This document shows positions 7,161 to 14,651 of a stretch of DNA of 27,920 bases, one piece after another. Position numbers and translations under genes: made by a program. The notes beneath the pieces are model-generated. The model saw only the letters and a list, made by a program, of their open reading frames with translations. It was not told the DNA's origin and made no database searches. The stretch comes from DATKEH01 sp035546355 (GTDB lineage: Bacteria > Acidobacteriota > Thermoanaerobaculia > Multivoradales > JAIOJS01): NCBI GenBank assembly GCA_035546355.1, contig DATKEH010000239.1, forward strand, positions 1 through 27,920, in the 5' to 3' direction. Every line of letters starts with the position of its first letter. The stretch's first letter is position 1.

Positions 7161-8195
7161 GTGGGGCGCGGCCTGGCCGGGGCGCCACGCGAGGCGACGG
7201 GCGGCGGGGATCCGCTGGCGGCGCTGCGCCGCCGCGCGGTCGGCAGCGGGGCGCGCATCGTCCTGCCCGAGGGCGCCGATCCGCGCGTGGTGGTGGCGGC
7301 GCACCGCGCCGCCGAGGAGGGTCTGTGCCGGCCGCTGCTGCTCGGCGAGCCGGCAGCGGTGCGCGCGGTTGCCGCCGCCGCCGGGATCGAGCTCGCGGTG
7401 GAGGTGGTGGATCCCGCGTCCAGCCCGGCGCGGGAGGAGCTGGCCGAGCTGCTGCGGCGGCGCCTGGGCGCGCGCGGCCTGCCCGCCGACGAGGCCGCCT
7501 CGCTGGCCGCCGAGCCCCTCCACCACGCCGCCCTGCTGGTGGCCGCCGGGCACGCCGAGGGGGCGGTGATGGGGGCGGTGGCCACCACCGCCGAGACCGT
7601 GCGGGCCGCGCTGCGGGCGGTGGGTCCGCGGCCGGGGTTGTCGCTGATCTCCTCCTGCTTCCTGATGGTGCTCGCCGACGGCACCGGGCTGGTGTACAGC
7701 GACTGCGGGGTGGTGCCCGATCCCGACCCCGAGCAGCTGGCCGACATCGCCGAGGCCGCCGCCGACAGCTGCCGGGTGCTGCTCGGCGACGAGCCGCGAG
7801 TCGCCCTGCTCTCCTTCTCCACCCACGGCAGCGCCGGCCACCCCCGGGTGGCCAAGGTGCGTCAGGCGGTGGAGGCCCTGCGCGCACGGCGGGTGGGCTT
7901 CCTGTTCGACGGTGAGCTGCAGGCGGACGCGGCGCTGGTCCCCGAGGTGGCGGCGCGCAAGGCGCCGGGGGGGGGCCTGGGCGGCCGCGCCAACGTCCTG
8001 GTCTTCCCCGACCTCGACGCCGGCAACATCGCCTACAAGCTGACCGAGCGGTTGGCGCGGGCGCGCGCCGTCGGCCCGCTGTTGCAAGGGCTGGCCGCTC
8101 CGGTACATGATCTGTCGCGAGGCTGTTCCAGCGAGGACATCGTGGACGTGATGACGGTGGCGGCCGTGGACGCCGCCGGCCGGAGGAGCGGATGA
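7161..8195 (+). CDS. pta: phosphate acetyltransferase
   Basis: 344 residues, the length of short-form Pta with only the catalytic domain. It interconverts acetyl-CoA plus phosphate and acetyl phosphate plus CoA. Family motifs in order: RIVLPEGADPRVVVAAH near residue 32, VMGAVATTAETVRAAL near 137, YSDCGVVPDPDPEQLADIA, ALLSFSTHGSAGHPRVAKV near 206, FDGELQADAALVPEVAARKAP, VFPDLDAGNIAYKL near 281, and LQGLAAPVHDLSRGCSSEDIV. I keep the GTG 4 bases after ispH; it has no clear ribosome binding site, so translational coupling is likely. The stop overlaps the purD start (ATGA). No acetate kinase is visible nearby. A phosphate butyryltransferase is less likely because of the motifs and length. Confidence 0.88.
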   Translation: MGRGLAGAPREATGGGDPLAALRRRAVGSGARIVLPEGADPRVVVAAHRAAEEGLCRPLLLGEPAAVRAVAAAAGIELAVEVVDPASSPAREELAELLRRRLGARGLPADEAASLAAEPLHHAALLVAAGHAEGAVMGAVATTAETVRAALRAVGPRPGLSLISSCFLMVLADGTGLVYSDCGVVPDPDPEQLADIAEAAADSCRVLLGDEPRVALLSFSTHGSAGHPRVAKVRQAVEALRARRVGFLFDGELQADAALVPEVAARKAPGGGLGGRANVLVFPDLDAGNIAYKLTERLARARAVGPLLQGLAAPVHDLSRGCSSEDIVDVMTVAAVDAAGRRSG

Positions 8196-9469
8196 AGGTC
8201 CTGGTAGTGGGCGGGGGCGGACGGGAGCACGCGCTGTGCTGGAAGCTGCGGCAGAGCCCGCAGGTGACGGAGCTCTACTGCGCGCCGGGCAACCCGGGCA
8301 TCGCCGAAATCGCCGATCTGGTGCCGGTGCAGGCCGAGGAGATCCACCAGCTGGCGAGCTTCGCCGCCGACCTCGCCATCGACCTGACGGTGGTGGGGCC
8401 CGAGCTGCCGCTGGCCCTCGGCCTCGCCGACGAGCTCGCCCATCGCGGGCTGGCGGTCTTCGGCCCCAGCCAGGCGTCGGCGGAGCTGGAGTCGAGCAAG
8501 GTCTACGCGAAGCTGTTCATGGATCGTCACGGCATCCCCACCGCCCCCTTCGCGGTGGCCCACTCGCGCGACGAGGCGGCGGCGGCGGCCGCCGAGCTGG
8601 GCATGCCGGTGGTGCTCAAGGCCGACGGGCTGGCCGCCGGCAAGGGGGTGCTGATCCCCGCCGACGCGGCGGAGCTCGCCGCCGCGCTCGACACCTTCTT
8701 CGGCGATCGGCGCTTCGGCGCCGCCGGCGACCGGGTGGTGGTGGAGCGCTTCCTCGAGGGCGAGGAGGTGTCCTTCATGGTGCTCTGCGACGGGGAGCGG
8801 ATGTTGCCGCTCGCCATCTGCCGCGACTACAAGCGGCTGGGGGAGGGGGACACCGGCCCCAACACCGGCGGCATGGGCGCCCACAGCCCCGCCGGGGTGC
8901 TGGAGAAGGACCTGGCGGCGGGGATCCTGGAGACCGTGATCCGCCCCACCGTCGAGGGCATGGCGGCGGAGAATCGGCCGCTGCGCGGCGTCCTCTACGC
9001 CGGCCTGATCCTCACCGCGGAAGGCGCCCAGGTGCTCGAGTTCAACGTGCGCTTCGGCGACCCCGAGGCGCAGGCCCTGTTGCTGCGCCTCGAGGACGAC
9101 CTGGCGCCGGTGCTGTCGAGCGGCGCCCACGGCAGCTTCGGGGTCGGCCGCCTGCAGTGGCGCAAGGAGGCGGCCGCCTGCGTGGTGCTGGCCAGCCGCG
9201 GATACCCCGCCAAGCCGGTCAAGGGGGAGCCGATCGCCGGCCTCGCCGCGGCGCGGGCGCTCGAGGGCGTGCAGGTGTTCCACGCCGGCACCGCGCTACG
9301 GGACGGCCAGGTGGTGGCCGCGGGAGGGCGGGTGCTGAACGTCTGCGCCAGCGGCGCCACCCTGCGCGAGGCGCTGCGCCGGGCCTACGCCGGTGCCCAG
9401 CTGATCGACTGGCCGAGCAAGATCCTGCGCCGCGACATCGGCCGCGCGGTCCTGGAACGCGGTGCATGA
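8192..9469 (+). CDS. purD: phosphoribosylamine-glycine ligase
   Basis: 425 residues, normal for GARS. It catalyses the ATP-dependent joining of glycine to 5-phosphoribosylamine, the second step of purine synthesis. The N-domain has VLVVGGGGREHAL and CAPGNPGIA; the ATP-grasp core has SSKVYAKLFM, VLKADGLAAGKGV, VVVERFLEGEEVSFMVL, DYKRLGEGDTGPNTGGMGA, and the metal-binding EFNVRFGDPEAQ. The ATG overlaps the pta stop and has GGAGG five bases upstream. It is the last gene of a tight run from sodC; a gap of 308 bases follows. Confidence 0.96.
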   Translation: MKVLVVGGGGREHALCWKLRQSPQVTELYCAPGNPGIAEIADLVPVQAEEIHQLASFAADLAIDLTVVGPELPLALGLADELAHRGLAVFGPSQASAELESSKVYAKLFMDRHGIPTAPFAVAHSRDEAAAAAAELGMPVVLKADGLAAGKGVLIPADAAELAAALDTFFGDRRFGAAGDRVVVERFLEGEEVSFMVLCDGERMLPLAICRDYKRLGEGDTGPNTGGMGAHSPAGVLEKDLAAGILETVIRPTVEGMAAENRPLRGVLYAGLILTAEGAQVLEFNVRFGDPEAQALLLRLEDDLAPVLSSGAHGSFGVGRLQWRKEAAACVVLASRGYPAKPVKGEPIAGLAAARALEGVQVFHAGTALRDGQVVAAGGRVLNVCASGATLREALRRAYAGAQLIDWPSKILRRDIGRAVLERGA

Positions 9470-9777
9470 GGGGTCGGCAGCGGCCGACGCGACCCGTAAC
9501 GGCCGGGTCGGCGCCGCCACCCGAACGGTGCCGTCGTCCGCATCCGCCGGAATGTACCTCCCGGCCCCTTCGTTGACACCTCTCGGAGGCCGGTGCCATA
9601 CTGACGCGGAGCCGCTCCACAACGACCCCGGCCGCACCGGGGGCAGCACGAGTCGAGACTCCGTACACATCAGACCCGAGGGGGTTGCCGGCGCACGGCC
9701 CGACGGGCGCGCCCGGCCCCGAGGGTATCCAGGGGCGGGCCGGCGGCCATGCCCCGTGGCGATAGACGAGACGAAGC
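9470..9777 (+). other. 308-base gap: end of purD transcript, promoter and structured leader
   Basis: No convincing coding region. Right after purD a hairpin can form (GTCGG 9473-9477 with CCGAC 9484-9488, or alternatively GGGTCG with CGACCC 9490-9495) without a T-run. A strong promoter lies at 9573-9602. The predicted leader of about 170 bases contains a 6-bp hairpin (CCCCGG 9626-9631 with CCGGGG 9637-9642, loop CCGCA) and further GC palindromes near 9700-9755. I recognise no known riboswitch. Confidence 0.5.
9573..9602 (+). promoter_or_regulatory. sigma70-type promoter of the ricT-hfq-pdxA operon
   Basis: A perfect TTGACA (9573-9578) and CATACT (9597-9602, 4/6) are separated by 18 bases. 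It is the clearest promoter in the window. The predicted start is near 9609, leaving an unusually long leader of about 170 bases before ricT. Confidence 0.65.
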
Positions 9778-10500
9778 ATGGGTGGATGTTCCGGATGTCA
9801 GTTCAGGGGGATGTCGACGGCGGTGGAGCACACCTTCGTCGGCGTGCGTTTCGGCGAGGAGACCAACCTCACCCTCTGCGCCACCGCGGGTACCGCGTTC
9901 GCGGCCGGCGACGCGGTGGTGGTGGAGACGGAGGAGGGCCCCCGCTACGGCCGCGTCGAGAGATCGCCGATGCCGGTGTTCAAGCCGTGCCAGAAAGCCT
10001 CCGCGCAGCAGATCCTGCGCGGCGCCTCGGGCGACGACGGCGCCGCCTGGGAGCGGCAGCGCGAGAACGAGGCGCAGGGCAAGCGCTTCTGCCAGGAGCG
10101 CGCCCGCAACCTGGGCCTGGAGATGAAGATCTCGCGCGTCGATTTCCCGCTGTACAAGGGGTCGGCGGTGTTCTACTTCACCTCCGAGGGGCGGGTCGAC
10201 TTCCGGCAGCTGGTGCGCGACCTGTCGCAGCGGTTCTCGACCCGGGTCAAGATGGTCCAGGTGGGGGCGCGTGACGAGGCCAAGCTGCTCGGCGGCGTCG
10301 GCATCTGCGGGCGCACGTTGTGCTGCTCGACCTGGCTCCAGGACTTTCGGCCGATCTCGATCCAGATGGCCAAGCGGCAGAACCTGTCGCTCAACCCGTC
10401 GAAGATCTCGGGCCAGTGCGGGCGGCTGTTGTGCTGCCTGGCCTACGAGGACGAACGCTACAAGCAAGAGAAGAGGGCGCCGCGCACCGCGGCGTCGTGA
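9778..10500 (+). CDS. ricT: PSP1-domain protein, RicT (YaaT) family
   Basis: 240 residues. The PSP1 C-terminal signature is complete: GGVGICGRTLCC (C167, C172, C173), ISIQMAKRQNLSLNP, and SGQCGRLLCCLAYE (C204, C209, C210). In Bacillus, RicT works with RicA and RicF in a Fe-S-containing complex that helps RNase Y mature certain mRNAs; in this lineage the role is not established. Extra cysteines C4 and C7 (MGGCSGC) occur only if ATG 9778 is the start; ATG 9811 is an alternative but has GGGGG directly abutting it, too close for a ribosome binding site. The gene is first in an operon with hfq, so an RNA-metabolism role fits. Confidence 0.87.
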   Translation: MGGCSGCQFRGMSTAVEHTFVGVRFGEETNLTLCATAGTAFAAGDAVVVETEEGPRYGRVERSPMPVFKPCQKASAQQILRGASGDDGAAWERQRENEAQGKRFCQERARNLGLEMKISRVDFPLYKGSAVFYFTSEGRVDFRQLVRDLSQRFSTRVKMVQVGARDEAKLLGGVGICGRTLCCSTWLQDFRPISIQMAKRQNLSLNPSKISGQCGRLLCCLAYEDERYKQEKRAPRTAAS

Positions 10501-10506
10501 GCACGC

Positions 10507-10863
10507 ATGGCGAATCGCAAGCTGATCCGGCCGGATCTGGCCGAAATGAAGAAAGAGATGGGCCCGCGCTCGGTGCGCCGCAAGCAGAGCCCGCCCGAGC
10601 AGACCAACGCCGAGGAGTTTTACTACCTCAAGCAGATGGCCGCCAAGACGGCCATGGTGGTGGTGCTCCGCGATGGCGAGGAGCTGCGGGGGTGGATCGA
10701 GTGGTACGACAAGGGCGCCATCAAGCTGAACCGCAACGACGGCCCCAACCTGCTCATCCCCAAGCGCAGCATTCGCTACATGTTCAAGGAGGAGGAGCTG
10801 CGCCGAGGGCGGCGGCGGGTGGCGAGCCCGGCGGCGACCGCGGGTCGCGGCGAATCGCGCTGA
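10507..10863 (+). CDS. hfq: divergent Hfq-like RNA chaperone
   Basis: 118 residues. Residues about 34-95 fit an Hfq/Sm fold: a helix (NAEEFYYLKQMAAKTAM), Sm1 as VVVLRDGEELRGWIEWYDKGAIKL (compare G-x-K-L-x-G-x-I-x-x-F-D) and Sm2 as NLLIPKRSIRYMF in place of canonical VYKHAIS. It has a 33-residue basic N-terminal extension and a basic arginine-rich tail, unlike the short proteobacterial N-terminus. Hfq forms hexamers that bind small RNAs and mRNAs. The gene begins 6 bases after ricT and touches pdxA. The identification as an Hfq relative is good; binding properties could differ because the YKHAIS histidine is replaced. Confidence 0.78.
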   Translation: MANRKLIRPDLAEMKKEMGPRSVRRKQSPPEQTNAEEFYYLKQMAAKTAMVVVLRDGEELRGWIEWYDKGAIKLNRNDGPNLLIPKRSIRYMFKEEELRRGRRRVASPAATAGRGESR

Positions 10864-10883
10864 GCCGGCGTCGCGAGACCCCG

Positions 10884-11879
10884 GTGCTGGCGCTGACGCA
10901 GGGGGATCCCGCGGGCATCGGTCCGGAGCTCCTGCTGCGGGCGCTGGCCGAGCCGCCGGAGGGCTGTACCCTGCTCGCCGTCGGCGAGCTCGCGGCGCTC
11001 GAGGCGGTGGCGGCGGCGGTAGACCCGGCGGTCTGCGAGCGCCTGCCGCGGCTGCCCGCCGCGGTCGAGCGCTCGGCCGTGCCGGCCGGGGGGGGAGTGA
11101 TCGATCCGGTGGAGGAGCGGCGCCGGGTCACCCCGGGCTCGTCCGGCCCGGCCGACGCGGCGGGGGCCATCGCCGCCGTCGACCTCGGCATGCAGCTGGT
11201 CCACACCGGGGTGGCCGACGCGCTGCTGACGCTGCCCGTCTCCAAGGCGTCGATCGCCACCCATCTGCTGCCCGGCTTCCGCGGCCACACCGACTACCTG
11301 GCGGCGGCGTGCGGCCTCCAGGGCTACGGCCGCGACTACCTGATGGCGTTCCTCGCCCCGGGTCTGAAGGTGGCGCTGCTGAGCGCCCACCTGCCGCTGC
11401 GCCAGGCGCTGGAGGAGATCGACACGCCGTCCGTTCTCGCCGCGCTGGAGTGCCTGCACCGCAACGTCGGCGGCCGCATCGCCCTCGCCGGCCTCAATCC
11501 CCACGCCGGCGAAGGAGGGCTGATCGGCGACGAGGAGCGGGAGGTCCTGGCCCCGGCGGTGCGCGAGGCGCGGCGGCGGGGGGTGGACGTCGAGGGGCCG
11601 CTGAGCCCCGACTCGCTGTTCGCCCGCGCCCGCGGCGGAGCGTACGACTGGGTGCTCGCGCTCTATCACGACCAGGGGTTGATCGCGGTCAAGACCGCCT
11701 CCCGCGGGCAGGCCACCAACTGGACGCTGGGCCTGCCGTTCCTGCGCACCTCGGTGGATCACGGTACCGCCTTCGACGTGGCCGGGCGCGGAGTGGCCGA
11801 CGACGGGCCGCTGCGGGCGGCGATCCGCACCACCCTCGAGCTGCTGGCCAACCCGCCCGCGGGCTCCCCGCCGTCGTAG
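10884..11879 (+). CDS. pdxA: 4-hydroxythreonine-4-phosphate dehydrogenase
   Basis: About 331 residues. PdxA oxidises 4-phosphohydroxy-L-threonine in the DXP-dependent vitamin B6 pathway. Motifs: LALTQGDPAGIGPELLL at the start, ITLPVSK-like LLTLPVSKASI, GHTDYLA (H135), metal-site histidines in SAHLPLRQAL (H169), LNPHAGEGGLIG (H207) and LYHDQGLIAVK (H262), then GLPFLRTSVDHGTAFDVAG. The start is uncertain: GTG 10884 leaves almost no N-terminal overhang, while CTG 10860 would overlap the hfq stop as CTGA. It ends exactly in a palindromic repeat, whose TAG provides the stop. Third in the ricT operon. Confidence 0.92.
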   Translation: MLALTQGDPAGIGPELLLRALAEPPEGCTLLAVGELAALEAVAAAVDPAVCERLPRLPAAVERSAVPAGGGVIDPVEERRRVTPGSSGPADAAGAIAAVDLGMQLVHTGVADALLTLPVSKASIATHLLPGFRGHTDYLAAACGLQGYGRDYLMAFLAPGLKVALLSAHLPLRQALEEIDTPSVLAALECLHRNVGGRIALAGLNPHAGEGGLIGDEEREVLAPAVREARRRGVDVEGPLSPDSLFARARGGAYDWVLALYHDQGLIAVKTASRGQATNWTLGLPFLRTSVDHGTAFDVAGRGVADDGPLRAAIRTTLELLANPPAGSPPS

Positions 11880-11922
11880 GGGCGACCCCGCCGTCGTAGG
11901 GGCGGGCCTCCGTGCCCGCCCG
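11866..11922. repeat. GTAGGGGCG palindromic repeat between convergent genes
   Basis: A 20-base unit (CCCCGCCGTCGTAGGGGCG plus one purine) is directly repeated at 11866 and 11886. The second copy continues into the full palindrome: GGGCGGGC (11900-11907), a 6-base loop, and GCCCGCCC (11914-11921). The first copy contains the pdxA stop codon. It sits between the convergent ends of pdxA and the sugar transferase, where a hairpin readable from both strands may act as a shared terminator. The same family recurs at 23481-23556 and 26087-26230. Confidence 0.85.
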
Positions 11923-11924
11923 CT

Positions 11925-13376
11925 TCAGGAGGCGCCGCGCCCGGAGAGCACCACCGGCACCGTCTTGAGCAGGATCTTGAGGTCGAGCAGCAGCGACCAG
12001 GAATCGATGTACTCCAGGTCGAGCTCGATCCAGCTGCGGAAGGGCACTCCGTTGCGGCCGCCGATCTGCCACAGGCAGGTCAGCCCGGGCTTCATCGACA
12101 GGCGCCGGCGCTGCCAGCGCTCGTACTGGGCCACCTCTTCGGGAATCGGCGGGCGCGGGCCCACCAGGCTCATGTCGCCGCGCAGCACGTTCCACAGCTG
12201 CGGCAGCTCGTCGAGACTGAAGCGGCGCAGCAGCCGCCCCAGGCGCGTCACCCGCGGGTCGTTGCGCACCTTGAACACCGGGCCGTCCATCTCGTTGAGG
12301 TGCAGCAGCTCGGTGCGACGCCGTTCGGCGTCCTCGACCATGGTGCGGAACTTGTACAGCACGAAGCGGCGTCCGTTGAGGCCGCAGCGGGTCTGGCGGA
12401 ACAGCACGCTCCCCCCCGAGGTGAGCTTGATGGCCAGCGCCACGCCGAGGATCACCGGCAGCGAGAGCAGCAGCACCAGAGCGGCCAGGCTCACGTCCAG
12501 CAGCCGCTTCATCAGCAGCAGCAGCAGGTTGGTGGGGGCGGTGGAGAAGGTCAGCAGCGGCACGCCGTCGATCTCCGACAGCTCGACGCGGGCCAGCGAG
12601 TGGGGGAAGAAGTTGAGCGCGAAGAGGGTGCGGATCCCCTGCTCTTCGAGCGCCAGCACCAGGTTCTCCATCTCCCCCAGCTCCTTGCGGCCGACGGCGA
12701 AGATCACGTCGTCGACGACGTGCTCCTGGAGCAGGCGGGGGATGTCCTGCGGCTGCCCGAGCACCGGCACGCCGGCGACGCTGGCCGGCTGCTGGCCCTC
12801 GACGGCGATGCACCCCAGCAGCTGGAACCCCCAGTAGTCGTGGGCCTGGATGGAGCGGGCGATGGCAGCCGCTCCCGGCCCGCTGCCGACGATGAGCAGG
12901 GTGCGGTAGTTGTAGCCGCGGCTGCGCACCCAGCGCGAGGCGGTGCGCAGCACGATCTTCTCGCCCAGCAGGAGCAGGAAGGTGAGCAGGCCGAAGAGGG
13001 CGAGCCAGGCGCGGCTCACCCGGTCGTCCTCGAGCACCTGCTCGTCGAAGCGCAGGGCGTACAGCACCAGGGTGAAGATCACCAGGGCGGCGCCGGAGAG
13101 CCGCACGATGCTCCAGGCCTCGCGCAGCAGCGGCTCGGTGCGATGCGAGCGGTAGGCGTCGGAGTGGAGCAGCAGCCCTCCCCAGATGGCCAACGCCACC
13201 GGGAGCAGCGGCAGGTACTCGCTCAGCGGCAGCAGGTGGCCGGGGAAAGCGTCGTGCGCGAGCCGCGGCAGTACCCCGCTGCGCAGCCAGTGGGCGGCGA
13301 CGAAGGCCACCGCCACCAGGGCGAGGTCGAGCAGGAAGACCGACAGGTTGAGGAGGCGTGCTCGTTCCTTGAGCAT
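11925..13376 (-). CDS. polyprenyl-phosphate sugar-1-phosphate transferase
   Basis: 483 residues. It is an exopolysaccharide-type polyprenyl glycosylphosphotransferase (WbaP/EpsE group): N-terminal membrane segments (about 10-30, 52-72, 90-108, 121-138), a Rossmann-like CoA-binding-3 domain (LLIVGSGPGAAAIAR, residues 160-250), a membrane hairpin (about 292-316), and the catalytic Bac_transf domain with YKFRTM (341-346), the catalytic dyad D389-E390 in SLDELPQLWNVLRG, and SLVGPRPP. It moves a sugar-1-phosphate onto undecaprenyl phosphate at the inner membrane, starting repeat-unit synthesis. It is last in the glycan cluster but has a promoter of its own. The sugar cannot be told from sequence. 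Confidence 0.93.
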   Translation of the reverse strand: MLKERARLLNLSVFLLDLALVAVAFVAAHWLRSGVLPRLAHDAFPGHLLPLSEYLPLLPVALAIWGGLLLHSDAYRSHRTEPLLREAWSIVRLSGAALVIFTLVLYALRFDEQVLEDDRVSRAWLALFGLLTFLLLLGEKIVLRTASRWVRSRGYNYRTLLIVGSGPGAAAIARSIQAHDYWGFQLLGCIAVEGQQPASVAGVPVLGQPQDIPRLLQEHVVDDVIFAVGRKELGEMENLVLALEEQGIRTLFALNFFPHSLARVELSEIDGVPLLTFSTAPTNLLLLLMKRLLDVSLAALVLLLSLPVILGVALAIKLTSGGSVLFRQTRCGLNGRRFVLYKFRTMVEDAERRRTELLHLNEMDGPVFKVRNDPRVTRLGRLLRRFSLDELPQLWNVLRGDMSLVGPRPPIPEEVAQYERWQRRRLSMKPGLTCLWQIGGRNGVPFRSWIELDLEYIDSWSLLLDLKILLKTVPVVLSGRGAS

Positions 13377-13425
13377 GGAGTCCGTCGTCTTCTTCTACGG
13401 GCCTGGGCGACAGCGCGTCGGAGGG

Positions 13426-13455
13426 ATTCTAGCTGCTGGCGAGGCTCCGCCTCAA
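13426..13455 (-). promoter_or_regulatory. promoter of the phosphoglycosyl transferase gene
   Basis: On the minus strand TTGAGG (13455-13450) and TAGAAT (13431-13426) are 18 bases apart. The predicted start near 13419 gives a leader of about 43 bases. This would allow the initiating transferase to be expressed separately from the upstream glycosyltransferases. Confidence 0.5.
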
Positions 13456-13492
13456 ACCGACGGTCTCCTGGGAGCCGGGCGCCAGCGCCTCG

Positions 13493-14590
13493 CTACCGCG
13501 CCGACAGCCGGCGGAACAGCGCGGCGTAGCGGTCCGCCACCGCCTCCCAGTCGAAGCGCTCGCGGGCCCGCTGCGCCGCGCGCCGCCGCAGGGCCGCGAC
13601 CTCGTCGGGTCGCTCCAGCACCCAGCGCAGCTCGCGGGCGAGGCTCGCCGGTTCGCGCGCCCGGAACCAGCGTGCCGCCTCCCCCGCCACCTCGCGGTTC
13701 TCCGGGGTGTCGTTGACCAGCACGCAGTTGCCGTACCCCATGGCCTCGACCAGCGCCGGGTGGGTGCCCCCCACCTCGGTGGCGTGTACGTAGGCCAGGG
13801 CGTGGGCGAGCAGCTGGCGGTACCCCTCGCCGTAGATGGCGCCCGGGAAGCGCACCCGCGGGTCGGCTGCCTGGCGCAGGGCGGCGACGAAACGGTCGGC
13901 ATAGGGCGCCCCGCCCACCATCACCAGCGGCACCTCCCCCGGCACGGCGCGATAGGCGGCGACCACCCGGTGGGGGTTGTTCTCCGGCTCGAAGCGGCTG
14001 ACGTAGAGGAGATAGCCGCGCGCGGTGAGCCCGAGCTCGGCCAGTGTCTCCCGGCCGCCGGGCACCACCGGGTCGACGCCGTAGGTGATCATCTCCGAGT
14101 CGACGCCGTAGCGCTCCTGGTAGTGGCGGCGGATCACCTCGGCGTCGCTGACCACGGCGGCGGCCAGATGGCCCGCGAGCCGTTCGGAGAGCGCGTAGAC
14201 GCCGCGCCCCAGGGCGCCCCACTTGGCGCGCCGCTTCTCGATGCCGTCGACGTGCAATGCCACCGGCGTGCCGGCGGCGGCGAGCAGCGGCACGAACAGG
14301 GCGTTGGCGGCATTGACCACCAGCGCAGCGTCGAAGCGCCGGCCCATGGCGTGCAGCGCCGACAGCAGCGTGTGGACCGGCGTGTCGAGGTGCTTGCTGC
14401 GCACCGTCGGCAGCACCACCAGCCGCACCCCGCGATGGCGGCGCAGGCGCCGTGGGGTGTTGTGGGAGCGGCAGTAGACAGTGACGTCGAAGCCGCGGGC
14501 GACCAGGCGGGGAGCCAGCTCCTCCATCAGGGTCTCGTAGCCGCCGTAGCGGGCGGGGATCCCGCGGCTGCCGATGAGGGCCACGCGCAT
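13493..14590 (-). CDS. DUF1972/GT4-type glycosyltransferase (rhamnosyltransferase-like)
   Basis: 365 residues from ATG 14590; a TTG further upstream (14611) is possible, but the family begins at MRVALIGSRGIPARYGGYET. That start and VTVYCRS are diagnostic of DUF1972, the N-terminal domain of rhamnosyltransferases such as Cps2T. The C-terminal half is a GT-B acceptor/donor domain with LLYVSRFEPENNPHRVV, FPGAIYGEGYRQLL and the nucleotide-sugar motif EVGGTHPALVEAMGYGN. It probably adds the second sugar to the lipid-linked intermediate in the cytoplasm. It sits between the GT2 run (61-base gap) and the phosphoglycosyl transferase (116-base gap). Confidence 0.87.
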   Translation of the reverse strand: MRVALIGSRGIPARYGGYETLMEELAPRLVARGFDVTVYCRSHNTPRRLRRHRGVRLVVLPTVRSKHLDTPVHTLLSALHAMGRRFDAALVVNAANALFVPLLAAAGTPVALHVDGIEKRRAKWGALGRGVYALSERLAGHLAAAVVSDAEVIRRHYQERYGVDSEMITYGVDPVVPGGRETLAELGLTARGYLLYVSRFEPENNPHRVVAAYRAVPGEVPLVMVGGAPYADRFVAALRQAADPRVRFPGAIYGEGYRQLLAHALAYVHATEVGGTHPALVEAMGYGNCVLVNDTPENREVAGEAARWFRAREPASLARELRWVLERPDEVAALRRRAAQRARERFDWEAVADRYAALFRRLSAR

Positions 14591-14651
14591 GGCGGGCAAG
14601 GCTACCGCCAAACGGTCGACGGGTGCGACGTCGTGGCCCCAGGGGTGCCGC

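Noticed and set aside
6104..7855. 583-residue minus-strand frame opposite ispH/pta
   Set aside because: Both plus-strand genes are complete; no domain in the shadow.
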